The notes under the pieces: generated by a model
Seen by the model: only the letters and a program-made list of their open reading frames with translations
Told to the model about the DNA's origin: nothing
The model's database searches: none
Translations under genes and position numbers: made by a program
Shown: positions 49,978-62,468 of the stretch, piece by piece
How positions within the stretch are numbered: the stretch's first letter is position 1
Layout: the number at the start of each line of letters is the position of its first letter
Assembly (NCBI GenBank): GCA_003255065.1
Contig: QAOA01007668.1
Location: 189,265 to 253,264, forward strand
Source: Cercis canadensis
Lineage: Eukaryota; Streptophyta; Magnoliopsida; Fabales; Fabaceae
Direction of reading: 5' to 3'
DNA length: 64,000 nucleotides

Positions 49978-52444
49978 AGCTTTTGGCATCAATATATTGG
50001 AGAAGATGTTGAGGTGCCTTAGTCTAGCAGGCGGGTGTCTTATCATTACCACTCACTATCTTGCTTGTGGCGCGTATGTAGAAAAGTAATGCTATTTACA
50101 CATCTCTCACATTCAAACTAGTTCATGGCTATACAATTAGAAGTTTTACTAAGTAAAAGAACGTAGATGAAGAATGATTCGACAAAAGGAATATGCAGGT
50201 CAACTTGCTAGTGACTTGTGAGCTACTATGATAATTGGATTTTTTTTCTTGGAATCAAGATATTTATTAAACTTAATCAATGCGAATGGATAAAACAGAT
50301 GCAAACAATGAAATGCTCTGCACCCACAGTGAGAATTATCTTATCTATCCATGAATGAGAGCCACCGGATACCATACCATATCTACCACAAATCTTGTTC
50401 TGAAGTTAATTTGCTTCTGTATTTATCCTTCGATAGACAATATTGATTATACTAATTCAAAAATTAACTATGTTTATTGGAGATATATTTATACCGATAA
50501 TCTATTTTTCCTAATTTTTCTTTCCCATTTATGTATATATGAATAATAAGTTTCTTTTTATATTTACTTCAAAAGAATGATAAACATACAGTACTAAAAT
50601 GACGATTTGATGAGTTGTAATCGTTGTTCATCATTGACTAAAAGTGATTGTTGTAAAGGAATATGCTTTCGTTTCTACTGTATTAAAGTGGCGATTTGAT
50701 TTGTCAAAGCTACTTAGGTTGATCACTTCAATGGATACATTGAAACACTCAAACCACAAACATTTAATTTAAACTTTGACAATATCAATATGTGTTTCTA
50801 AAGCGACGGTGGAAACAGTAGTTTGTAGTTGCACTATTAATTAATACGAACCTAATTTGCTTTTTGACAAGTTATATTGTGTGTGACCCCTTTAATTACA
50901 TATATAGCACATTTGATCCTATCTGCAATTTGAAAGAATGGGAACATATTATTAAAGGGCTTTCACAAAAGTCATGTTTAAGTAAACGTATTTATAACAG
51001 TGGAGCCAAGCATGCATCCATTTTCGCTTTCATTCTACCCTACTTGCTTTCTTTCTAGATTCCCTAGCCTTGTGTTTTGATCGAGTCTTCTTACCTAATT
51101 GATACAAATGTAACAATAATTTAGTGGCAATTAAGTAAAGTTGGTTAAAACTCATTCTTATTTATTTATAAGTACCTAATGTTGTATCCACGTAAAGCTA
51201 TCACTTCAAGTTCAAGACAATTAACCTATTAATTAACAAAAGTTTCTTTATTTGATATTAGATCTTGATACATACAATTTTTAAGTAAAGCAATTTGTGG
51301 TAATTAATTATATATGGTTTTGGGTAACATTTTGGTGGTTGCTAGGTGGGCAGTTAAAGTAGCAATAGCAAGCAGTTGATATTCGAGAACTTTGGTCACA
51401 TCCTCCTTAATTTTACTGCGTGCTCCCAATTATGGCATTGTTTGTCACAGCCTGATGAAAACCAGCAATATGAAAACCATGTCTGGTCAATTTTTTGCAG
51501 TAAGTATACTCCTCTTTTGCTTCTGCTATACAAAAAATAGAAAGAAGATAAATGTAAATCTAAACATGCATAAAGTTAAGAAAAACAAAAATGTTAAATT
51601 GACAAATTTTGTCAAGACGATGAATATGTGATTCCTATTATTTTATTTTATTTTATCCCATAATTACACTTAAATTCTGACAAAATTCTTACAAGTTATA
51701 TATGGCTAAATTAATTATAGATATGACACTATTAATTAAATGCCTAATGCAAAATAGAGTTTCGATTCGTACCTCGATTAGGAAGTAAGATTAACATAGC
51801 ATACACTTGAGTTTACAATCTTCGCCATATTTAAATGAAAGTCTCACTTGCAGGGATGATTAGTGTTTGTTTATATTTATATATATAGCATAAACTCCTT
51901 TGTTTTGTGATTGAGTTCTAGTGAAGATTAGATTGATGGCAACATTAATTGGTTGTAGGCTGTTATTGCACATTAGCAAGATTAAGCTAATTAGTTCCAG
52001 GAAGACTGATATATACACATACATAAAAGTGCCCAAACATATAAAAAGGTTGATATAGAAATGTGCCCAATATAAGAATTGATAGTTCAATAAATTTATT
52101 TTTCTTTTTTCTGAGTAGGGCCATTTAATAAATCTAAGAATTGATAGTTCAAATGCATAATAAACAATAACCACACATTGCAATATATTAATCACACCAA
52201 TAATTATTGTTGACAAATTTTGCATGCTATATGTATCAAGTAGGGCTCATAAGATTTGCACCCTTTCAGCATTTCCAAGTTCTAAAATTTAATATGTGAC
52301 CGATAGAAAGAGAAAGAAAATTTCTATTCCTGTTTGATTGTACCCAGAAAGGAAAAAAAAAAAAAATCTTTTGATTGATAACTTTTCGCTTTGATATATA
52401 CATAAGGATATATAATTGACGACAATCCTAAAACATAATATATA
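49978..52444. other. AT-rich intergenic, no gene recognised
   Basis: No coding frame with a recognisable domain and no repeat boundary. It contains the distal promoter of the peroxidase. Confidence 0.5.
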
Positions 52445-52453
52445 TAAATTAAT

Positions 52454-52709
52454 GAGTAAAATATTTTTTGTCTTTAAATTATTTTTTAAATATTATTTTA
52501 ATTTTTTATTTATTTTTTGTGTCACTTTAATTCATAAATAATTATTTTGCCCATCAAATTAGTCTTCCGTAAACACTAAAAGTGACTATTAAATGACTAA
52601 TTTCGCATGCGAAATGATTATTCAAGAACTAAAAAAGATACAAAAAATAAATCAATAACTAAAGTAATATTTTAAAAAATAATTTATAGATAAAAAATAT
52701 ATTTAACTC
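52454..52709. mobile_element. Mutator-like MITE, 256 bp
   Basis: The left end gagtaaaatattttttgtct pairs with the reverse complement of the right end (gagttaaatatattttttat) over about 80 bp. It is flanked by 9-bp duplications taaattaat at 52445-52453 and 52710-52718. A 9-bp duplication with long terminal repeats points to a Mutator-derived MITE. It is extremely AT-rich with no coding capacity. Confidence 0.8.
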
Positions 52710-52718
52710 TAAATTAAT

Positions 52719-53309
52719 TTATATGTCAAAGAAAAATCAATTACTTAAAGAAATGAAAAGAGAAAAGAAAGAGAGAGAAAGAGAACGAAAAATAGTTACT
52801 ACATTTTTTTTTCTCTTTGACTGAATAGATTAATCATTAATTACTTAATTGTAACTAATGATAGTTAATGATTTATGTGTTTTGGCCGAGACTTCTACTT
52901 CCTTGGATGTTATCTTGACTCCCAGTCTTTCTTTTGCATGGTAATTGTGAAAGTGGGACTCTCCACTGTCCATAAACAATAGCTCAACTAAATATGTATC
53001 TAGCATTTAAGGTTACATAGTTATTGGAACATCATTTTATCTATAAATTTAATCATATACTTTTTTCTGTATGCTGTTATAAATATCCCAATAAGAAAAT
53101 TTTTCAAAAAAGAAAAATGGTTTCATACTTACCATGGACGAATCAAGATTGAACAATGAAAAATGTCTAGTAAATGGATTCAAGTGTCATTTTGTGTATA
53201 AAATTAATTATTTTGATGTATATATCTTTGAGTTGTACCCTTTCCACATCAAGTCCATCGATATTTATTATTCACCATTAAACATAGAACAATAGAAACA
53301 AATGAAAGA
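52719..53309. other. AT-rich intergenic
   Basis: No feature recognised, except text at 52975-53015 resembling the start of the SINE-like unit at 12847. Confidence 0.4.
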
Positions 53310-53460
53310 TATGTATTATGTACTTAACTTTTAAGATTTAAAGAAGTTTTGAGAACCTATGATCAAATCTTAATGTGTCTGTTTTGTTAGTTGTAATGTT
53401 ATTATTGATGACTTAAATGGATGTACTTTTTCATATAGGAATTCTTAAAAAAGATATGTA
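53310..53460. repeat. SINE-like unit related to 12685-13018
   Basis: Shares 'aagttttgagaaccta', 'gatcaaatctt' and the tail 'gttattattgatgactta' in the same order. Only partly conserved. Confidence 0.5.
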
Positions 53461-54997
53461 AATATATATTGTAATATAAATATTCTATCTCTAACCAAAA
53501 AAAAATGAATGATTAAAATCTCAAATAAGGAAGGAAATAGTAGGAATTAATAATGCTTGGTTATTTATCAAAAACATATATATAAAAATCTCACATAATC
53601 CAAGTTACTAGTTTTAAATTTTGTTAGTGAATAAAATTAATAAGCTCCTTTTATTTTTGTTAACAAGATAAAGTATGGTAGAGTATTATTTTGTGGAGGC
53701 TCTACTGCACTATTATACAAGCACACATTGGACCTGTTGGGCTGAAATAGCACCTAAAATGTTTACTATAGTTTTTGGATCATGGCCTTGAATATAAAGG
53801 AAAGTGACAGAAAAATTGCTTGTAATATCTTCACTCTTCCTTTTCTCTTTTTCTTTTTTTAATTGGAGGCTACATAATAAGAAGTAGTTTATTTCTTTCT
53901 AAAATTTTATCTCATCTGTCTCTAATGAGATTTAAATCGAGACCTTTATAATAAAGTACATAATGCTCAATCACTAAAATATCCCCTTAGAAACATAATA
54001 TCTTCAATCTAAGAAGTCTAGGATTTCTAGTTTTTTTAATAATGTAAATTTTATTGTATTTCAATAATATGTTCAATGAAACAAATATTTCTTAAACTTG
54101 TTTCATTTCAACTTGGGATATTCATGCAATCTCAAGTCTCAACAATGATTTAAGAGGCTTCCCGAGGCAAGGAACACCTTCTTTTCCTCTTGTATTTAAT
54201 GTTTGAATTTGTGTTTTATTAAAACTTATACAAATTAAGTTTCTTTAATTCATTTAATTCCTTGCTTATCAAACAACTTGTAACTAAGTGGTACTAAGAC
54301 TATCCTCAAAGCTTGTGAGTTCTGTGTTCGAATTCAAAGTCGTAACAAAAAATACTAAAAAAAATTAATTCCTTGCTCATCACAAACAAACAAACAAAAT
54401 CGTAAATGGCACAATTCCTACATGTGAACATAGCCCTAAATTTATAAATGGGATCGTTACCACCATGTTGCTCCTGATGTTGCTCAAAACTTCCAAAAAA
54501 GAAAAAAACTTTCTTCTTATTGGGGAAAAAAATCATCTTTTCCTCAAGGTTGAGTGAACAAAAGTAAATAAAGCTTTCAAGAAGAGTGGCAGAGTAATTC
54601 TCGAGAAAGCCAAGCTTTCATAGCTGATCAAAGAGAAAACCAACTGAAAATCGCAATCCCCTTGTTAGTAGCTGCTTTCCTTGGATCTCCATTTCTCTAT
54701 TTCGGCTCAGATCTCTTAATTTTTATTCTCTCTCTCTCGCTCTCTCTTCCCTTCTAATAGCCTTTTTTCTCCTTTTCTATATATATCTCAACTCATTTCT
54801 CTCCTTGTTTGAAGCTGACGAGAAAACCAAAGGCCCAAGCCAAAATGTGACCTCAAAAAAGTTCCTTTGCACATTGAGCAAATGAACTGCACTCTACGAC
54901 AATATCAACCGTCCAGAGCATGCATTACTAGAATCCACTCTCTTATTTCAACATCATGTAAATTAAAAAAAGTGGCCGTTAAGCTATCCTCATCTTT
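53461..54997. other. Intergenic with scattered simple repeats
   Basis: Includes a tRNA-like/SINE-like stretch at about 54278-54345 ('aactaagtggtactaagac', then 'gtgttcgaattc') with a similar piece near 28040-28090, and a CT-rich tract at 54726-54750. No gene. Confidence 0.4.
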
Positions 54998-55318
54998 AAA
55001 GGGATAGCACTACACACCATCTCTTTATTGAGAGTTTCTGAATGGACCCACGTCTTAAAATTTGTGTTATTATAAAGACCTAAAAAAATTAAACATACCG
55101 TGTGAGTCAAATTTTAAAATAGTTAATACAATTTGAATTTAACTATATTAAAGATGCAATTTTCCTATATTGCTTTATTTATATATTTTATATAAAACTA
55201 ATTGTTCTAACTCATATTAAATTACTTTTCTTCAAAATTTTTGTAATAACATCAATTTCAAAATGTGAGTCCCACTAGAACCCCTCAGTAAAAGAAATGG
55301 TGTAACGCTAATTCCTTT
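54998..55318. mobile_element. MITE with 60-bp inverted ends
   Basis: The left end 'aaagggatagcactacacac' and the reverse complement of the right end 'aaaggaattagcgttacac' match with several differences, and pairing extends through 'gtgagtcccac'. The exact borders and target duplication are uncertain. Confidence 0.6.
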
Positions 55319-55674
55319 GTAGGGGAGGTCGTTTAACAGCCACCTAAAAAATTTAAATATGTAGAACAATCCAAAGGTTGAAACTTGATGTAAACAGGTC
55401 AGATTCGGGTTGGGCTACAGCTGGAAATTCTTAATGATTACTAAGCCATGCAAAGCAACTCTCTTAGTGTTCTCAGGAGAAATAGAATAATGTTAAAGTT
55501 AAACATTAACCAGAGACCCTTGTTAATGTTTTCAACTAAGAAAATTTTTGGCTGTATTGGAACTTATGAGAATATCTGCTATTTCATCGAACAGTTGATG
55601 AGTTTAAGCTTATTTCTACTTGTAAAACCTCACATGCCATTGCAGCTAACATTGCTTTCAATTTGAATTGCATC
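55319..55674. other. 5' flank of the LRR receptor kinase
   Basis: Holds the promoter and leader. No clear TATA box was assigned. Confidence 0.4.
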
Positions 55675-56150
55675 ATGGGATTTCTTTTTTCTGTCCTTCA
55701 ATGTATCCCTCTAGCAATTCTTGCTGTATTGCACATATTTGCTATAGCTCAAGAGAATCCTGTCGGTAACACTGCAGAGATGGATGCTCCTTATGGTCTC
55801 AAGGCCATTTTCAAAGACAATCAGAGAATACAGACAAGCAGGACTGGCATCGTCTGCAATGGGAGTGATCCATCAAGATGGTTGGGAATTGAATGCGCCA
55901 ATGGTCGGGTCACCAGCATAAGACTGGAAGATATGGAGCTGACTGGAGAAATCAGTGACAATGCATTCTTCAACCTTGAAGAGTTGGCTCTCTTGAGCTT
56001 CAAGAGCAATTCTCTAAAGGGTAATGTGATGGATTTTTCCAAAAATCACAAACTTCACTTCATTGATTTGTCAGGCAATTTGTTTAGTGGGCCAATTTCA
56101 AGGTCCCTTCTGAGTCTTAATCTCTTGGATACATTGTTTCTGCAAAATAA

Positions 56151-56537
56151 CAGGCTCACAGGTCCAATCCCAGAGTTTGATCAACCAACCTTAATCAGAT
56201 TCAATGTCTCAAACAACGATCTTGAAAGCAGAATTCCAAAAACTCAGAAACTCCAATCAATAGACCCTGATTCTTTTTCTGGAAACCCCAAATTGTGTGA
56301 TCCACCTTCTCCCAATTCCTGCAGCATCAATGCTGATTCTCCTNCAGGCTCACAGGTCCAATCCCAGAGTTTGATCAACCAACCTTAATCAGATTCAATG
56401 TCTCAAACAACGATCTTGAAGGCAGAATTCCAAAAACTCAGAAACTCCAATCAATTGACCCTGATTATTTTTCTGGCAACCCCAAATTGTGTGATCCACC
56501 TTCTCCCAATTCCTGCAGCGTCAATGCTGATTCTCCT
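56151..56537. other. False duplication across the n at 56344 in the LRR kinase
   Basis: 56345-56537 repeats 56151-56343 with three or more differences (ESRIP versus EGRIP, DSFSG versus DYFSG, CSI versus CSV). The offset of 194 is not a multiple of three, so the assembled frame shifts here. The copies look like two alleles. Confidence 0.9.
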
Positions 56538-57724
56538 ATCACAGAACCTGGAAAGCAACCAGAGAACAATGGTATCCAAAAGGATCAAAACGAACCTTCA
56601 AATAAAAACAACAATTCCCTTGTTTCCTATATCATCAATGTGGTTCTTCTAATTGCAGTAATAGTGCTAGTGTATCTCAACAGGAACACAAATAAGAAGC
56701 TCAATAAAATGATGAAGGGGCAGATCCCCACAGTTGAAGATATGGAGAGCGAGGAGGAGAAGGTAGAAATAGGGGAAGGTACAATCATGGCAGTAGAAGA
56801 GAGAAAGGAGCTTATATTCTTTAAGGATGAACCAAAATTTCAAATGGGTGAACTTCTAAAAGCTTCTGCGGAGGCACTTGGTCAGCGAACCATGGGAAAT
56901 AGTTATAAGGCTATGCTTAATGGTGGAACCACCATTGTTGTAAAGCGGTTAAGGGACCTGAAACCAATGACTAAGGAGGATTTCATGAAGCTATTGTTTC
57001 TGATTGCTGATCTGAAGCATCCAAATTTGCTGCCCCTGCTTGCTCACTTCTACTCCAAAGATGAGAAGCTGCCGCTCTACAAATACGCAGAGAATGGAAA
57101 TCTTTTCTTCCGACTTCATGGTATTTTACCCACTAATTGCTTCCTATTTTCTAAGCATTACCTTATTGCTAAGGAACAGCAACCAAACTAAGCATTACCT
57201 TATTGTGTCCTCAAAATTGGACATTGCAGATGGACGAGGTGGGAACCGGATTCCCTTCAAATGGAGCTCAAGACTATCAGTTGCACGCGGCATAGCGCGA
57301 GCATTGGAGTACCTGCACCTCAACACCAAGGTTCATAACATTGTTCCCCATGGCAACTTGAAGTCCTCAAACGTCCTCCTAGGTGAAAATGACACAGTTC
57401 TTGTTGCTAACTATGGCATCGCCTCCCTTATAGCACAACCCATTGCAGCTCAACGCATGGTAGTTTACAAATCACCAGACTATGGTTATTCAAGAAAGGT
57501 TACAATGCAATCAGATGTGTGGAGCTATGGTTGCATTCTCATAGAACTTTTAACAAGCAAGGTATCTGCACTCTCAGCTCCACCTGGGGTTAGTGGGGTG
57601 GACCTCTGTAGTTGGGTTCAAAGGGCAGTGAAGGAAGAGTGGACTGCGGAGATATTTGACAAAGAGATTTCTGGGCATGCAACAGCTCTTGCTGGGATGC
57701 TGAGGTTGTTGCAGATTGCCATGC

Positions 57725-57729
57725 GTTGC
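57725..57729. other. Copia target site duplication, left (gttgc)
   Basis: Identical to 62469-62473. It lies in the kinase codons for Arg-Cys. Confidence 0.95.
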
Positions 57730-58279
57730 TGTAAGATATTGAAGCTGCACAACCACAAATACAGAACACCACAGCAAACAAAATACAGCAGTACCAACAA
57801 CAATAAAAACTTAAACCAGAAATGCATGAACTTTAAAAGGAAAGTAAAGGAAGAAGAACACAGGATGTACGTGGTTCAGCCAAGTTGGCTTACATCCGCA
57901 GGAGAGAGCAGTTCCACTATGATTAACACAATCAAGATCAAGTTTTGTTACAATAGAATTCCCTTTAACCTTGTTCTTGACCCTTGCACTAGATGCAAGC
58001 AAGAACCCCAAGCCTCACTCTATTCTCTTCTCTCAATCTCTCTATCCTTTTTTTCTCTGATTTCTCACAGCACCAGAAATGTTAAAGTAACGAGTGATCC
58101 ACGCATGTGTACATCACATGCTTATATAGCAACTAACAACCAATCACAAGCCTTCTTATAAATCAGGATTACCAATCAATTAGCTTTAGTCAGTTATGGT
58201 CATTAACTAACTAACTAAAAAACTAATAAACTGATTTATAACTAACTTGTAACTGATTTTTGAGACACTTCACATAACA
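57730..58279 (-). repeat. 3' LTR of the copia element
   Basis: 550 bp, highly similar to 61916-62468. On the plus strand it extends the kinase frame by about 144 codons before a stop at 58159-58161. Confidence 0.95.
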
Positions 58280-58383
58280 ATTCTCCACCTTGTCTCTAAA
58301 TCAGAAAACTTCAATCAAGTGCTACTCTCCCTCTTATGAATTATCCTTCACATAACCCCATTAAGTCCAAGCAATGCTTGAAC

Positions 58384-58791
58384 TTAGGTAGAGGTAATGA
58401 CTTCGTGAATATCAGCTGGATTCTCTTTTGATGCAACCTTCTCCACCAAAACCTCCTTAGTCTCAATCACATCTCGAATAAAATGGAGTCTAACATCAAT
58501 ATGCTTTGACCTCTTATGATAAACTTGATGTTTTGAGAGATGTATGACACTTTGACTATCACAATATATTGTGATACTATCTTGAATGATTCCAAGTTCA
58601 CCAATCATACCCTTGAGCCACAGAGCTTCCTTAACACCCTCTGCAAGAGCTATATATTCAGCTTGAGTTGTAGATAGAGCTACTACTGACTCGAGCATGG
58701 ACTTCCAATTGATGGCAATGCCAAATAATGTGAATACATATTCTAACAAAGACTTCCTTGTATCAACATTTTTAGCATAATCTGAGTCCAC
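58384..58791 (-). pseudogene. Copia RNase H domain
   Basis: The minus strand reads an open stretch with SVVALSTTQAEYIALAEG, then CDSQSVIHLSKHQVYHKRSK and HIDVRLHFIRD, the usual RNase H end of copia pol. It is linked to the preceding reverse transcriptase only through stops. Confidence 0.85.
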
Positions 58792-59179
58792 ATATCCCTT
58801 AACTGCTTCTTCATCTTAGAGCTTCCTTTTAAACTTCAAACCAAAAGCTAAGGAGCCATTCAAGTATCTTAGCACCCATTTCAAAGCTTCCTAATGTGTT
58901 GGTCCAGGACTTGCCATAAACCTACTGACAACACTCACAGCATAAGCCAAATCTGGGATATTGCACACCATGTCATACATAATACTTCCAACTCCACTTC
59001 CATAAGGGATTGCAACAATTCTAGCCCTTTCTTCATCTGTGCTAGGTGCTTGTTAGACAAAAAGCTTAAAGCTTATAATGTTGCCCCAAAGGAGTTATAA
59101 CTGGTTTAGACTTATGCATTTTGAACCTCTCAACTACTTTCTTCATGTAACCTTGCTGAGATAGGAATAATTCCCTTTT

Positions 59180-59617
59180 TTATTTGTTTCTGATGATGTC
59201 CATTTCCAAAATTTTCTTGGCAGCTCTAAGTTCTTTCATCTCGAACTCAGAATTCAACTTAGCTTTGAGTTTATCAATTTTAGCTTTACTTGAACTAGTT
59301 ATTAGAATATCATATACATATAATAACAAGTATAGGAGAAATTCTTTATTTTGTCTCAAGATGTAAACACAACTGTCATAATTGCTCCTATTAAAACCCA
59401 TTCTCATCAGAAATTCATCAAACCTTTTATACCACTGCCTGGGACTTTGCTTTAAACCATATGGAGATTTCTTTAGTAAGCTAACTTTGTTCTTGTCATC
59501 AATAAAGCCCTCAGGTTGCTGCATGTATATAGTTTCCTCGAGATCACCATGAAGGAATGATGTTTTAACATCTAGTTGCTCCAATTCAAGGTCATACTGA
59601 GTGACTATGGTCAACAA
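59180..59617 (-). pseudogene. Copia reverse transcriptase domain
   Basis: Reads QLDVKTSFLHGDLEETIYMQ, then SPYGLKQSPRQWYKRFDEF. The catalytic box is YVYD where copia elements have YVDD, so one of the two aspartates is lost. Confidence 0.9.
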
Positions 59618-60082
59618 AATTTTGATTAAGCAGTGCTTAACAACAGGTAAGAAGATTTCATTGAAATCAACTCCTTCAACCTATGTAAACCCCTTGGCAA
59701 CAAGCCTTGCTTTAAATTTGGCCTTTTCAACTCTTGGAATACCTTCCTTTCTTTTAAAGATCCATTTAGAACCCACTACCCTCTGATTTTTAGGTAGATA
59801 AACCAGAATCCAAGTCTCATTCTTGTCCAGTGACTTCATTTCTTCTGTCATTGCTGCCATCCAATTGTGATTGTCTCTACTCTTGAGTGCTTCTTTGAAA
59901 TTTGTAGGCTCAAGGTCTTGGATTTCTTCAGCAACATTCAGAGCATAGTATATGAGATCAGCATAGCCAAATCTCTTAGGTGGTATAATTTTTCTCCTTG
60001 CTCTATCTCTGACCAGGCAATATTCATTGTGAACTGGTTCAGGTTGTTGATCAACAACACTTTCTTCTTCAATTTGAATTAT

Positions 60083-60600
60083 TTATTCAATGACATGGTG
60101 AGTTGGTAGTTCCATCTCAATTTGAGTACTCTCTTGATCAATATCTTTATTGCTAGGTTCTTCTTGGTCCTTATCCAATATAGTCATTTTGGTTTCATTA
60201 AAGATTACATCCCTACTCACTATGCACTTAGGCTTACCAAGTTCCATTGTCCATAATTTGTATCCCCTGATTCCAGTAAGGTATCCTATGAATGGACATC
60301 TGATTGATCGTGCTCCAAGTTTGTCTTGCTTGACATGAGTAAAGGTTAAAGCACCAAACACCCTCAAATGTAAGTAATTTACAGGTTTTCCATTTCATAA
60401 CTCCATTGGTGTTTTGAAACCTATAGCAGAAGATGGACATTTGTTGATCAAGTGTACAGCAGTGTTAGAAGCTTCACCTTAGAAGCTTTTAGGAAATCCT
60501 GTACTCAACAACATTCATATGACACGTTCTAGGATTGTTCTATTCATTCTCTCTACCAAGCCATTCTACAGAGGAGTTCTTGCAATAGTTTTGTGCCTTT
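60083..60600 (-). pseudogene. Copia integrase C-terminal part
   Basis: Broken frames read GLVERMNRTILERV, then VFGALTFTHVKQDKLGARS and FIGYLTGIRGYKLW, the end of the integrase core and C-terminal region. Stops interrupt it. Confidence 0.8.
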
Positions 60601-60607
60601 GAATTCC

Positions 60608-61021
60608 CTACTTCTTACAAAACTTATTAAACTGCTTTGAAACAAACTCCAGGCCATTGTTAGGCCTTAAAGTTTTGAGTTTAGTACCATCAAGGGTATA
60701 TAAGTCATTTCTTTTAATTCCTTTAACAATGATTAGTGCACCATTATAAATTCTCATAACTCCATGCCCAATTTTAGTTAAAAAACCTAAACTATAAAAC
60801 ATGCTTATAGATATGAGGTTTCTTTTTAGTTCTGGTATGTATCTTACTCCTTGCAGCATGATTTCTTGGCCATTGAACATTTTTAATCTGACAGAGCCCA
60901 TGTCTTGCACATTGCATTCTTTGTTGTTGCCCAGCAGCACCACTCCACCTTCTTTTAGGTCTTTGGTCTCAAAAAATTCTTTCCTTGGACACATGTGATA
61001 TGAACAACTAGAACCCATCAC
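60608..61021 (-). pseudogene. Copia protease and truncated pre-integrase
   Basis: Reads SSCSYHMCPRKEFFETKDL where active elements carry DSGCSYHM: the catalytic DSG is GSS here. The frame later jumps from TLDGT to LRPNNGLEFVSKQF, so the pre-integrase box and first part of the integrase core (with its first Asp) are deleted. Confidence 0.85.
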
Positions 61022-61738
61022 CTAGTCCTTCTCAATTTCTGTATTTGAAACTACTAGGACCCCAGCAATATCATAATCATTAGTAGCTATGGCTACATCA
61101 CCCAGTTCTTGGGTTTTCTTGAATTCCTTGCCCTTTCTTTCTGGACAATCCCTCTTAAAATAGCCTTTCTTGTGATAGTGGAAGCACTTGAACATGGTTT
61201 GTGACTGGTTCTTGGATTTTGATCTGGACTTGTTCCTTTTGAAGCTTCTCTTCTCAAGTCTGCTCCTTCTCACGTTCAGCCCCTCTCCCTGGTTGTCATT
61301 CTTCATTTCTTGTTTCTTCTGAAGTTCCTTTGCTTGAATTGAGAACTGCACTTCTTCAAGAGTAATGGTTTGCTCCCTTCCAAACAGCATGACATCCTTG
61401 AAATGTTCATACACCTTAGATAGAGCACTGAGTAATATTAGAGCTTTGTCTTCATCCTCTAACTTGACCTCAATGTTCTCCAAATCATCAAGAATCTTGT
61501 TAAAATTTGCTATTTGATCAATGAGCAATTTTTCTTCAATCATCTTGAAAGAGTAGAGTTGCTGCTTCATGAATAGTCGATTGGCAATGGATTTTGTCAT
61601 GTATAGTGACTCTAGCTTGAGCCACATTACAGCAACAAATTGTTCTCTGGCTACCTCCCTCAATGCTTTGTCCCCAAGACACAGGATTATTGCACTCTTG
61701 GCTTTCTCCATCAAATCTTTCTTTTCTTTCTTGGACAA
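61022..61738 (-). pseudogene. Copia gag with broken zinc knuckle
   Basis: An open 238-residue stretch with FVAVMWLKLESLYMTKSIAN, LILLSALSKVYEHFKDVML and a Lys/Arg-rich tail. The zinc knuckle reads CFHYHKKGYFKRDC, where Tyr replaces the second Cys and the His. It lacks the usual gag start, which is in another frame upstream. Confidence 0.85.
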
Positions 61739-61899
61739 AGACTTATAAAATGCAGAGTCTCTCTTTTAAGCATTAGCCAATCCTTGTTGCACTAGGATTG
61801 CTTGCATTTTGATCCTCCATAGCCCGAAGTTATTGGAACTTGAGAATTTCTCAATGTCATACTTAGTTGTTTCCATGATTGAGCCCCTTCTTCAGTTCC

Positions 61900-61915
61900 C
61901 ATAGACGGCGCCAAT
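61900..61915 (-). other. Copia primer binding site region
   Basis: Immediately inside the 5' LTR the minus strand reads ATTGGCGCCGTCTATG, the TGGCGCC-type primer site seen in many plant LTR elements. The tRNA was not assigned. Confidence 0.6.
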
Positions 61916-62468
61916 TGTAAGATATTGAAGCTACACAACCACAATTACAGAACACCACAGCAAACAAAATACAACAGTACCAACAACAATAAAAACTTAA
62001 ACCATAAATGCATGAACTTTAAAAGGAAAGTATAGGAAGAAGAACATAGCAGGATGTACGTGGTTCAGCCAAGTTGGCTTACATCCACGGAAGAGAACAG
62101 TTCCACTATGATTAACACAATCAAGATCAAGTATTGTTACAATAGAATTCCATTTGGCCTTGTTCTTGACTCTTGCACCAGATGCAAGCAAGATCCCCAA
62201 GCCTCACTCTATTCTCTTCTCTCAATCTTTCTATCTTTTTCCTCTCTGATTTCTCATAGCACCAGAAATGTTAAAGTAACAACTGATCCACACATGTGTA
62301 CATCACATGCTTATATAGCAACTAACAACCAATCACAAGTCTTCCTATAAATTAGGATTACCAATCAATTAGTTTTAGTCAGTTATGACCATTAACTAAC
62401 TAACTAAAAAATTAATAAATTGATTTATAATTAACTTGTAACTGATTTTTTAGACACTTCACATAACA
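61916..62468 (-). repeat. 5' LTR of the copia element
   Basis: 553 bp. Its last (plus-strand) part is repeated after the n at 62575 as a result of a false duplication. Confidence 0.95.

Larger units (their letters stand above)
57730..62468 (-). mobile_element. Complete but defective Ty1/copia element, 4739 bp
   Basis: LTRs at 57730-58279 and 61916-62468 begin TGTAAGATATTG and end ACATAACA. Gag, protease, integrase, reverse transcriptase and RNase H follow on the minus strand in copia order. A 5-bp duplication gttgc flanks the whole. LTRs differ by scattered bases and a 3-bp indel, so it is not brand new. Domains carry inactivating changes, so it cannot move on its own proteins. Confidence 0.95.

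Noticed and set aside
51392-52225. Open frames of 79-121 codons at 51392-51631 (+) and 51860-52225 (-)
   Set aside because: AT-rich composition, no domain, no splice support; probable chance frames.
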